A DNA stretch of 64,000 nt. Origin: Lathyrus oleraceus. Taxonomy: Eukaryota; Streptophyta; Magnoliopsida; Fabales; Fabaceae. Shown here piece by piece: positions 33,217-43,167 of this stretch. The stretch lies in assembly GCF_024323335.1 (NCBI RefSeq), contig NC_066579.1:241527652-241591651 (forward strand), given 5' to 3'. Within the stretch, counting starts at the first letter, position 1; every line of letters starts with the position of its first letter. The notes under the pieces were generated by a model that did no database searches, was not told the DNA's origin, and was given only the letters and a program-made list of their open reading frames with translations. A program made the position numbers and the translations under genes.

Positions 33217-35184
33217 TCCTTATTGCATTATAAGGATACGTAGGCAGGAGAACCCAGTTTCTTCGCGAGCTACCCCATTTATCAATCAATTATTCTTCAT
33301 TCATGCAATCAATACCATCTCTTTGAGATCAACTATACTTCTCCTTGGACTCCTTGTCTATCCTTTTAGGATGATCTAACGACAGTCCACCTCATCAATC
33401 GAGAGTTGTTTGGCCCGTCACCCAAACATTTAATTCATTCTTTTTCGGCTAAGACGCCACTTTGCTCTTTGATTCAGAGTCTACCTCTTTCTTGGATCCA
33501 AGATACTATTCTTATTTGATCTCGAACTGTTTTATTCCCAATCTAGTGATATAATGTTCCTTGTACACAACAATACCTTCTCTTGGGCCCCGCTTTTACC
33601 CCTTTGAAACCTTGTAGCACCAATTCATCTTGTGAATCTAGAGTTGTTTGGCTCGTAACCAGACATTCAATCCATTCCTTTGGTTGAAAGGCTTGTTTAC
33701 TCTTTGATTCCCAGTTCCCTCCAGTTGTGGGTTCCCTTTTGATACCATTCTGTTGGTAGAAATTATACTCTTCATCATTGTATGTCTCTCTCTCTATTCT
33801 CATGGTTCCGAACTACGATTGCTCTGACTTTCTCATTGCACAATGAGAATACGTAGGCAAGAGGATGTGAATCCTTGGCGAGCATACTTTTAATTATTCC
33901 TTATTCACCTTAGGACACCATCCATATCTTTCACTATTCATTATCTACCTTCGATCATAAATCGTTCACCCAATGAAATATTATTCCTTTAACATCGAAA
34001 TACACTCTCTTTGGAATTCCATACATACCCTTTTAGGACGCCTAACGAAAAGTCCGTATTTCTACCTAGAGTTATTTGGGCTACAACCTCTAACACTTAA
34101 TTCCTTCTTTTTTGGCTAAACACCCTATAGTGGTGGTCCTACTAGTCCACGTATCGGTTAAAGTTGTTTCCCTCTATGGTACAAATCTCATTCGTATTAT
34201 GGATTCCAATACACTTTCACCATTCGGTTTCAAACAATACTTCTTCAATCACTTATCGCCAGATATTCATTTCTGTGACCTTGGTCACTTCATTCCATTC
34301 ATTTCCACGATACACTCATAGTCTACCTTCATTCACTCCATGTGATATACCCTATCCTTTGAGCCAAACACACTACCTCTTTGTGCTCCTTCTTGCGTCA
34401 CCTTGTGAACCAAGAGATGTTCGGGACTATGCCCAAACACTTATTTCTTCGTCTTTTTGGCTTTACCCTATAGTGGCGGTCTCACTAGCCCACGTACTGG
34501 TAATAGCCACCTTACTCTTGGATTCATCTTTTCACCCTTGTTGGAGCTCAAAACACTATTTTTTGGTTCAGACCATACATTTATCACACTTCTCTCCATC
34601 TCCCGCCTCTAGTACCTTGAACTACGAAATTCCTTCTTTTTTGGCTAAACACCCTATAGTGGTGGTCCTACTAGTCCATGTATCGGTTAAAGTTGTTTCC
34701 CTCTATGGTACAAATCTCATTCCTATTATAGATTCCAATACACTTTCACCTTTTGGTTTCAAACAATACTTCTTCAGTCGCTTATCACCAAATATTCATT
34801 TCTGTGACCTTGGTCACTTCATCCATTCATTTCCACGATACATTCATAGTTTACCTTAACTCACTCCATGTGATATACCCTATCCTTTGAGCCAAACACA
34901 CTACCTTTTTGTGCTCCTTCTTGCATCACCTTGTGAACCAAGAGATGTTCGGAACTGTGTCGAAACACTTATTTCTTCGTCTTTTTGGCTTTACCCTATT
35001 GTGGCTGTCTTACTAGCCCACATGCTGGTAATAGCCACCTTACTCTTGGGTTCATCTTTTCACCCTTGTTGGAGCTCAAAACACTATTCTTTAATTCAGA
35101 CCATACCTTTATCACACTTCACTTCATCTCCCGCCTCTAGTTCCTTGAACTACGAAGTTCTGAATTCCTCATTGAACTATGAGG
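33217..35184 (+). repeat. Three stem-loops followed by [A/C]TACGTAGGC in C LTR leader
   Basis: Stem-loops TCCTTAT/ATAAGGA (33217-33236), TTCTCATTG/CAATGAGAA (33830-33849) and CCTCAT/ATGAGG (35167-35184) each follow GAACTACGA...CTCTGA-like sequence and are followed by ATACGTAGGCA. The 3' LTR copies are at 60330-60349, 60943-60962 and 61753-61770. Stem sequence varies while pairing is kept. Confidence 0.7.
34099..35156 (+). repeat. 529-bp tandem duplication unique to C 5' LTR
   Basis: Copy 1 is 34099-34627 and copy 2 34628-35156, both beginning AATTCCTTCTTTTTTGGCTA. The 3' LTR has a single copy (about 61215-61740). The duplication therefore arose after insertion, or the LTRs were already unequal. 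Confidence 0.85.
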
Positions 35185-35265
35185 ATACGTAGGCATGAGG
35201 GCCCCAATCCTCACCGAGCATTTTATCTATTCTCTCCTTTCCCATCCTTTTGCGAGTAATCTTAG

Positions 35266-35270
35266 ATATC
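35266..35270. repeat. Target site duplication of element B (left copy)
   Basis: ATATC, repeated exactly at 50531-50535. The undisturbed site in C's other LTR reads TTAGATATCACACC around 61851-61855, with one ATATC. Confidence 0.95.
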
Positions 35271-37337
35271 TGTCATACGGTGAACTGACTTCGATGTGTT
35301 TTGCTTTGGAAAGCAAATGTCGCGGTTAGCAAGAGTCGCCACCGACTTTTCTTTTATCCAATAAGGAAAGGTGGAAAAGAACAGGAAAGACCTGGATTAG
35401 ATTTTGGGTTCGGGAGGTACATTATACAAAGGGAAGGTGTTAGCACCCCTTGTATCCATGGTTATCCATGGGCTCTTAATTGCTTGATCACTTATGTTTG
35501 TCTGAAGAAGGTGTATGTGAATTGCTAAAAAAAATGTTTTGAAAAGAGAATTTAACTTTGTAATGATTCTTGTACGAATGTATACAAAGTGGTTATCTCG
35601 TTTAGTTTTGAAAGTTGTTTAGAAAAATATAACTTGGTAATGATTCTAGTACGAATGTATACCAAGTGGTGATTTCCTAAAAGATGTTTTGAAGAGGTGT
35701 GAGGTGTGAAAAGTATTTCGATTTGTGAGTAAGCAATTAAGGGTTATACCTACCCGAGGTCTTTATAAGTATTTCCTATCCTTATGAGGGTAAAACTGTC
35801 CTTACTATTGAGAAGTAAGCAGTCTTATCCCTTTGGATGTAAAGGGACATCGTAGGGTCATCGTTTGGTCATTGAAGGCAACATTTGTAAGGATACCTTA
35901 GCATTCGAGGGGACGATCATCATTTAACCGTAGGCTACAACGAAGGGTCATCGAGGGGCAAAATCGTATATTCGCAGGCAACATCCGAGGGACTATGATT
36001 TATTTTATAGGGACATGATGATTTAACCGAAGGGCCTTTACTAAGTGTATCCACACATTCGCGGGACATGACCATAATACCGTAATATCGTAAGGCAACA
36101 AGAGAGGTCCAAGATCACATATTCAATGGCAATATTTTACGATCGATTAGGTAGTTGTAATCAATTAGGTAATTAGGTCCATATTAATTAAGTAATTAGG
36201 AGGAATCTCCACATTAAAATCGATTAAACAAATAGGATGAATCTCTACATTAAAATCAGTTAAGTAAATAGGATGAATCTCCACAAGGGTATCCCACAAA
36301 TAAAGTGGGATACCTAGCAAGCTACCCTCTTCGGGAGTATGTGAGTCCTTACAATATTCAGCAAACAGGTCAGAATACCAAATGGGGGTGCAATCGAGGA
36401 TTACACCGCAAAGGAAAACACAGCAGTAGGAATGTCAGGCAAAATAACGCATGATTAACATAGAACAGATCAAATAAGCACAGAACAGAACACCCAAAAT
36501 ATTAGCGACTATCACGTTCGCCTCTGCCTCGCCTAGCGAAGGCCTAGCGAATACTCGCTACATGCTCGCTTAGCGATGTGCTAGCGAGCGGCTGCGGGTT
36601 TTGAATTTCAGAACAGTATGACCTCAGCCTGCTGCACGCCTTATGGCGTCCAATACACAAATTACATGGTTCAGCATTCACAATATTCAGGCACACTTAA
36701 ATTCACATGCAAAACCTCAAATATGTTTATGAATTCAATTATAATATCACATGCAAATTAAGAACATAAAGCGGTAATAGTAATACAAACCTGTTTGCAA
36801 TCGAATTGCAACCTTGAATTGGCAAGTCGGATTGAGTTGGGCGAAGGTGACCTTGATGCGGATGAGTTTCCTTCAGGGTTTCCTTTAGGGTCGCTCTGAA
36901 TTCTCTTGGTTAGCCTCCAGGGTTTGTTGTGCCTTCTTTCTATCTCCGGTTTTCCTTCCGTTTTCGTTCCGTTTTTTGTTCTGTTTTTCGTTCCGTTTTT
37001 TTGTTCTGTTTTTCATTCCATTTTTTATTTTGTTTTTCGTTCTCTCTTCCTGAATGAAGCTCTGCTATTTATAATACTCTTTTTGTGACCTAATGGGCTC
37101 AGAACGAAGCCCAGAATTTTCTGATATCCGTAAGCTTCGCTAGGCGAGCGGTATAGCGAGGGGTTCGCTAGGCGAAGGATTTGCTCGCCTAGCGAGCAAG
37201 CCAGTTTGGGCCATTTTCTGGATTTGGCCATCTGCGAGCTGGGTTTTGGTTCCTTTAAGGTCAATGCCTTGGATTATAAGTTGGGGTGCCTCAAAAAAAG
37301 TCTTGCAAAATTAACTGACGAATTTTGGGGTATGACA
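35271..37337 (-). repeat. Element B 3' LTR
   Basis: The 2067-bp LTR contains clusters of TCGCTAGGCGA/TCGCCTAGCGA motifs at 36530-36590 and 37132-37197, a TATA box near 37065-37074 (minus strand), a CCGTTTTT-type simple repeat at about 36957-37045 and an 8-bp perfect U5 hairpin TTTGCTTT/AAAGCAAA at 35300-35317. Confidence 0.93.
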
Positions 37338-37352
37338 GCTGCCCCTGTTCAA
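37338..37352 (-). other. Polypurine tract-like site of element B
   Basis: The minus strand reads AACAGGGGCAGC directly before the 3' LTR, identical to element A. Confidence 0.7.
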
Positions 37353-37489
37353 TATTCTTGGACCGAAAGAGTTAGAATGGTGTGTACGCCATTCGTGGTC
37401 TGGAGGTGGAAGATTATTGAACACTAGAATGCCCCAAAAATTTGCACTTGTTAATTAAAAGTTTGTCTTGATGAAGAGGGGCTTCAGAG

Positions 37490-38275
37490 TGCGTCGTACA
37501 TTAGGTGATATCTGAAGACATGGGTGTCATACCGGGTCATACGCTAGACCATATAGTGAGTCATCCATTAGGCTGTCGACTTCGCCAGAGAGTCAGAGTG
37601 TGTTATACGTTGCTGGGGATAAGAGATCAGAATGGATCATACGCTAGACCGTATCTGAATAGCAAAGTGAGTTGTTCATTAGGCGGATGACTTCGCCGGG
37701 GATGCAAGATCAGAATGGATCGTACGCTAGATCGTATTTGAGTTGCAGAATGAGTCGTACTTTAGGCTGTATCTGAAGAAGAAAGTAGTTGTACGCTAGA
37801 CTACACCCCGGAATGTACCGTACGCTAGGCAGTATCTGAGGATTTGAAGGTCCAAATGGGTCGTACGCTAGACCGTATTGGAGTTGCAGAATGAGCCGTA
37901 CGTTAGGCTGTATCTGAAGAAGAAAGTAGTCGTACGCTAGACTACACCCCGGAATGTACCGTACGCTAGGCAGTATCTGAGGATTTGAAGGTCCAAATGG
38001 GTCGCACGCTAGACCGTATTGGAGTTGCAGAATGAGCCGTACGTTAGGCTGTATCTGAAGAAGAAAGTAGTCGTACGCTAGACTACACCCCGGAATGTAC
38101 CGTACGCTAGGCAGTATCTGAGGATTTGAGGGTCCAAATGGGTCGTACGCTAGACCGTATTGGAGTAGTTGAAGGTCAGAATGGATCGTACGTTAGATCG
38201 TATCTGAGTTGAAGGAGTCATATATTGAGCTGAGTTAGAATGAACCGTACGCTAGGCTATATCTGATAGTATTTG
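37490..38275 (-). repeat. Element B 3' UTR array: 141-bp tandem repeats with GTACG[C/T]TA hairpin units
   Basis: A 141-bp unit starting GAAAGTAG recurs at 37781, 37922 and 38063. Each holds four core motifs with complementary arms, for example GGTC/GACC at 37859-37874. Further single units are upstream and downstream. Arms seen include GGTC/GACC, AGCC/GGCT, GATC/GATC, GTAGT[T/C]/GACTAC and AACC/GGCT. Confidence 0.85.
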
Positions 38276-39250
38276 TATATGTTGTATTTGCAATGAATAT
38301 CTGGGATGGGCTTAAAGATGCCACCATTAGGAGGATATCCTGGTGTTTGTAGAATGAATGTTCATATGGATTATATCTGAGAGATGTAGTTGAATCTTGA
38401 ATGTAATTGATAAAGATGTCCGTCTGGATGGACCTTTGTTTTGACTGTATCAGGAGGATAATTAACCTGAAAAACAAAGTTAGCTTCATGCCATGTCATG
38501 ATGCATGAGATATTTTATGTTTATGAAAATAAATGCGAACAATGTATGCATGCGAATGCTGTGAAATGATGTAATGAATGAAAGTTTTTTTTTCTGGCGA
38601 CCCCCTGGGGAAAATAAATCCCCATCTTCTGGTTGGAGATACTTGTATTGATGACCCCTTTCTCATCTAGGGATACTTGATTTCTGTCTGATGGTAGAAA
38701 TATTTAACAGAAGCCTGACTAGGGGTGGAAGAGATGACCAATTTGTCTAGTAATGCCAATTGCTTCTGGGGAATAACTGGCTTTGCTGTGGAATAGAATT
38801 AGCAACGGATTCATTGGAAAGCATGGTTAGACCTTCTCCTCGATCCTAAAGTCTCGTAGTGATCGCTATTTCTATTTTATGCATGCATTTTTGGTACACA
38901 TCGATCATATTCAAATGCACATATCAATTCAAATTAAATCAATGGACGTTTATGCAAACAAAACAGCAAAAGTAAAACAAAAGCATCTTTTTGGAAATAA
39001 AATTATATTGATTTTGAAAGAGGGCCTATAAACAGGCAATTTGTGTACATGGAGACAGAAATCCTAGTAAGAGGAAATTGTCGAGAACATAAAGAAAAGC
39101 TATGAAGGAAAAGCCCTGTTGATTTTAATTCTACTACTGTCATTATGTCTTCAAGCGTCTCATCTCCTGCTGTCGGATAGAATTGATTGGCTTGTTCAGT
39201 CCCTTGAACTTGGATGAAGCTGTCTGAGAACGGGACATAGTCATACACTT
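38276..39250 (-). other. Element B 3' UTR, middle part
   Basis: Non-coding, aligned with A 5850-6886. It includes TGGCGACCCCCTGGGGA (38595-38611), a PBS-like segment in antisense orientation, overlapping a TGGGGA/TCCCCA hairpin (38606-38624). No gene is seen. Confidence 0.6.
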
Positions 39251-39251
39251 T

Positions 39252-39451
39252 TAATCCCTAATTTTTGCCTGGACCGCCTTTTAAGGTTTTCAGTCCACCA
39301 GGATACCCTTTTTTGCCCAAGCCGCCTTTTCAGGTTTTCGACTTGCCGGGTGTACATTTTTATATGTTTATCCCTAATTTTTGCCCGAACCCTTTTGGTT
39401 CGCCGGGATGCCCTTACTTTTGCCTAGGTACGTCGACCTAGCGGGTCTCTT
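39252..39451 (-). repeat. Four-unit hairpin array downstream of pol (element B)
   Basis: Units are at 39271-39296 (GGACCG/CAGTCC, inner CCTTTTAAGG), 39318-39345 (CAAGCCG/CGACTTG), 39386-39402 (CGAACC/GGTTCG) and 39424-39441 (CTAGGT/ACCTAG). The last differs from A (CTAGAT/ATCTAG) by a matched change on both arms. Confidence 0.8.
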
Positions 39452-42400
39452 TTATGCGTAGTATTTTTTGACTATGTCTGCGTTCACGGGATGTGGGAAG
39501 TCTTCGTCGTCCATCGTAGCAAGTATCATGGCTCCACCAGAGAATACCTTCTTAACTACAAATGGCCCTTCGTATGTGGGAGTCCATTTGCCCCTGGGAT
39601 CACCTTGTGGTAGAATGATACGCTTGATAACTAAGTCCCCGATTTGATACACCCGTCTCTTGACCTTTTTGTTGAATGCCTGGGTCATGTGCTTCTGATA
39701 TATCTGCCCATGACAAACAGCCGCCAGTCTCTTTTCATCAATCAAATTTATCTGATCGAGTCGAGTCTGAATCCATTCATCCTCGTCTAAACCTGTCTCT
39801 TTCATGATTCTTAGAGAGGGAATCTGAACCTCTACCGGTAGGACGGCTTCCATTCCATAGACTAAAGAGAAAGGAGTTGCCCTTGTCGAAGTGCGTACTG
39901 AAGTGCGATAACCATGAAGAGCAAACGGTAACATCTCATGCCAGTCTTTGTATGTTACTGTCATCTTTTGTATGATCTTCTTGATATTCTTATTAGCAGC
40001 CTCCACGACGCCATTCATCTTTGGCCGGTATGGAGAAGAGTTATGGTGTTTTATTTTGAATTGCATGCAGAGTTCAGTAATCATTTTGTTGTTCAAATTG
40101 GTGCCATTGTCAGTGATAACTCTTTCAGGGACGCCATATCGACAAATAAGACTATTCTTGATGAACCGTGCCACCACATTCTTGGTAACAGAAGCAAATG
40201 AGGCTGCCTCTACCCACTTTGTAAAGTAATCAATCGCAACAAGAATGAAGCGATGTCCGTTAGAAGCAGTAGGTTTAATCTCTCCAATCATATCAATGCC
40301 CCACATTGCAAAAGGCCAAGGGGCTGTCAACATGTTTAAAGGAGCAGGAGGCACATGTACCTTATCCGCATAGGTCTGGCACTTGTGACAAGTTCTGGAG
40401 TGATGGTGGCAATCAGCTTCCATGGTAGACCAATAATACCCTGATCTCAGAATCTTCTTGGCCATTGTATGTCCACTAGAGTGAGTCCCAAAAATACCGT
40501 CATGCATGTCTTCCATAATCTTTTCTGCTTCCTTTTTATCCACACAACGAAGCAAAGTCGAATCATGATTACGTTTGTATAATATTCCATTACTCAAAAA
40601 GAATTTAGCGGAGAACTTCCTCAGGAATTTTCTGTCAGTGATGGACGCCCCTTCAGGGTATTCCTGAGCTTCTAAATATCTTTTTACTTCGTGGAACCAA
40701 GGTTTCTCTTCTACTTCAGCAGCGTTAAGTTCATAACAATATGCTGGTTCATCTAGTCGTTCAATGGTGATCCTGGGAGCTTCATTGTCCCATCTGACTC
40801 TGAACATAGATGACATGGTGGCCAAGGCGTCTGCCAACTGATTCTCCTCTCGTGGAATATGTTCGAATGTAATCTCTTCAAAGTATGGGATTAATGTCAA
40901 CACCCGCTCTCGATAAGGGATGAGATTCGGATGTTTAGTGTCCCATTCTCCTTTGATCTGACTGATTACTAATGTTGAGTTCTCCGTACACACTCAAAAA
41001 CTTGATTCTCAGGTCTATAGCAGCTCTGAGTCCCAAAATACATGCTTCATACTCGGCCATATTATTGGTACAATCGAAACATAGTCTAGAAGTGAAAGGC
41101 GTATGGCAACCCTTGGGAGAAATAATTACAACACCAACACCATTACCCAACGCATTAGAAGATCCACCGAAAACCATAGTCCATCGGGATCCCAGTTCGG
41201 GTCCTTCATCTGGTCCAGGTTCTTCGTAATCAGTAACAAGCATGACATCCTCATCTGGGAACTCAAAATTCATAGATTGGTAATCATCCACTGCTTGATG
41301 AGCCAAATGATCGGCTAGCACGCTTCCTTCGATTGCTTTCTGGGTAGTATACTGGATATCATACTCTATTAAAATCATCTGCCATCTTGCTATTCTTCCG
41401 GAGAGGGCAGGTTTCTCAAATATGTATTTGATGGGATCCATCTTAGAAATCAACAAAGTGGTATGATTCAACATATACTGTCTTAGTCGGCGAGCAGCCC
41501 AGGCCAAAGCACAGCAAGTTCTCTCGAGCAGTGAGTATCTTGTTTCACAGTCGGTAAACTTTTTGCTAAGGTAGTATATGGCATGCTCTTTTCGACCAGA
41601 CTCGTCATGTTGCCCCAACACACACCCCATTGAATTTTCTAACACGGTCAAATACATGATTAGAGGTCTTCCTTCAACTGGTGGCATCAGGATCGGAGGT
41701 TCCTGGAGATACTTCTTGATTTTGTCAAAAGCTTCTTGACATTCACCATTCCATATCATCTCTTGATTCTTCCTCAGTAGTTTGAAGATGGGTTTGCAGG
41801 TAGCAGTTAAATGGGAGATAAACCGGGCGATGTAATTCAAACGTCCCAAGAAACCTCTGACTTCCTTATCTGTACGGGGCACTGGCATTTCTTGAATAGC
41901 TCTCACCTTAGCCGGGTCAACCTCAATTCCTTTACCACTGACAATAAATCCCAAGAGTTTACCGGATCTTACTCCAAAGGTGCATTTGTTCGGGTTCAAT
42001 CTCAACTTATATTTCTTCAACCTCTCAAACAATTTGTACAAATGATCGAGATGTTCTTCTTCAGTATGAGATCTGGCTATCATGTCATCCACATATACTT
42101 CTATTTCATGATGAATTATATCATGGAACAAAACCACCATAGCACGCTGGTACGTTGCCCCGGCGTTCTTTAAACCGAATGGCATTACTTTGTAACAGAA
42201 AGTGCCCCATTGCGTCACAAACGTAGTTTTCTCCATGTCTTCAGGTGCCATCTTAATCTGGTTATAACCCGAGAATCCATCCATGAAGGAGAATACTTTG
42301 TGTTGAGCGGTATTGTCTACCAGAACATCAATGTGCGGGAGTGGAAAGTCATCTTTGGACTCGCTTTATTCAAATCTCTGTAATCGACGCACATTCGCAC

Positions 42401-42923
42401 CTTACCATCCTTCTTCGGTACCGGTACCACATTAGCAACCCATTGAGGATAAGAAGTAACAGCCAGAAAACCTGCATCAAATTGTTTCATAACCTCGGCT
42501 TTGATTTTCTCAGACATTTCAGGACGCATGCGGCGAACCTTTTGCTTAACAGGACGACAATCTTCCTTCGTTGGCAAACGATGCACTACTATATCAGTAT
42601 CCAATCCTGGCATGTCTTCATAAGACCAAGCAAAAATCTCTACATAGTCATGTAACATCTGAATCAATCTTTCTTTAATACTGTTTTCCAAGCCTGCTCC
42701 TATTTTGACTTCTTTCTTGTCCACTTCAGTACCCAGGTTTATAATTTCGATTGACTCTTCATGCGGCTGTATAGTCTTTTCTTCTTGCAGTAACAATCTG
42801 GCAAGTTCTCCAGGTACTTCACAATCTTCCTTACTTCCATCCTCGGCTTGGTAGATCGGATTTTCGAAGTCATAATGAACAGTAGTAGAACTATTATCAA
42901 CAGGATCCAGAGTGGGTATGGAT
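39452..42923 (-). pseudogene. pol: Element B pol: reverse transcriptase, RNase H, integrase (two frameshifts)
   Basis: In sense order: the linker (PHEESIEIINLGTE), RT fingers (VANVVPVPKKDGKVRMCVDYRDLN), a one-base loss near 42352, MDGFSGYNQIKM, and the catalytic YVDD at 42084-42095. Next come the thumb/connection (KLLGFIVSGKGIEVDPAKV, VRGFLGRLNYIARF) and RNase H (MVFGGSSNALGNGVGVV, CTNNMAEYEACILGL). A one-base gain lies near 40980 (D has the unshifted sequence), followed by TLVISQIKGEW, IPREENQLADALA and the HHCC finger ending CHKCQ. Integrase catalytic residues are Asp 40292-40294, Asp 40109-40111 and Glu 40001-40003, with 35 residues between the second Asp and Glu. It ends KKYYA at 39452. 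The integrase portion (513 codons) is uninterrupted. Dead as a polyprotein. Confidence 0.92.
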
Positions 42924-43167
42924 CTGCAATTTGTTACGTGAGTGTGTGTAAGAAAACACAGCTTTTTCGGAAGATGACAGGAAAGATAAAGAGCGCAATA
43001 TTTGAATGCAAAAAGTCCATTGATTTATTGAATGTGAATATGCTTATGAAAATGAAAAAACCCTTGACAAATTAGTTATTGTGCCTCGGGCATAGACACA
43101 ATGCTTTAAGAAGTTCAATTGTAAAACTAAAAAAATTTGCAACAATAAAACAGACAATAACAATTAC
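42924..43167 (-). other. Predicted 244-nt intron between protease and RT (element B)
   Basis: The donor GTAATT starts at 43167, inside the last codon and stop of gag-protease. The acceptor TTGCAG ends at 42924. Removing this stretch would keep the frame (phase 2) and eliminate the stop. An intron at this point is established for Ogre elements; these exact boundaries are my inference. Confidence 0.65.

Larger units (their letters stand above)
28112..35270 (+). repeat. Element C 5' LTR, part 1 (interrupted by element B)
   Basis: It starts TGTAGTACCCTAAAATTTGC. U3 is about 1.9 kb, followed by a TATA box at 30043-30051 and a 5-kb downstream part made of diverged repeated modules. It lacks about 300 bp present in the 3' LTR (55290-55596), at about 28486. 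It carries a 529-bp tandem duplication absent from the 3' LTR. None of the short frames (for example 34164-34859) is a plausible gene; the two longest are the same frame duplicated by the 529-bp repeat. Confidence 0.85.

Noticed and set aside
34164..35192. Long plus-strand frames (231 and 101 codons) repeated in tandem
   Set aside because: They lie inside the C LTR and repeat because of the 529-bp duplication. The matching place in the 3' LTR has no equivalent open frame, so there is no sign of coding selection.
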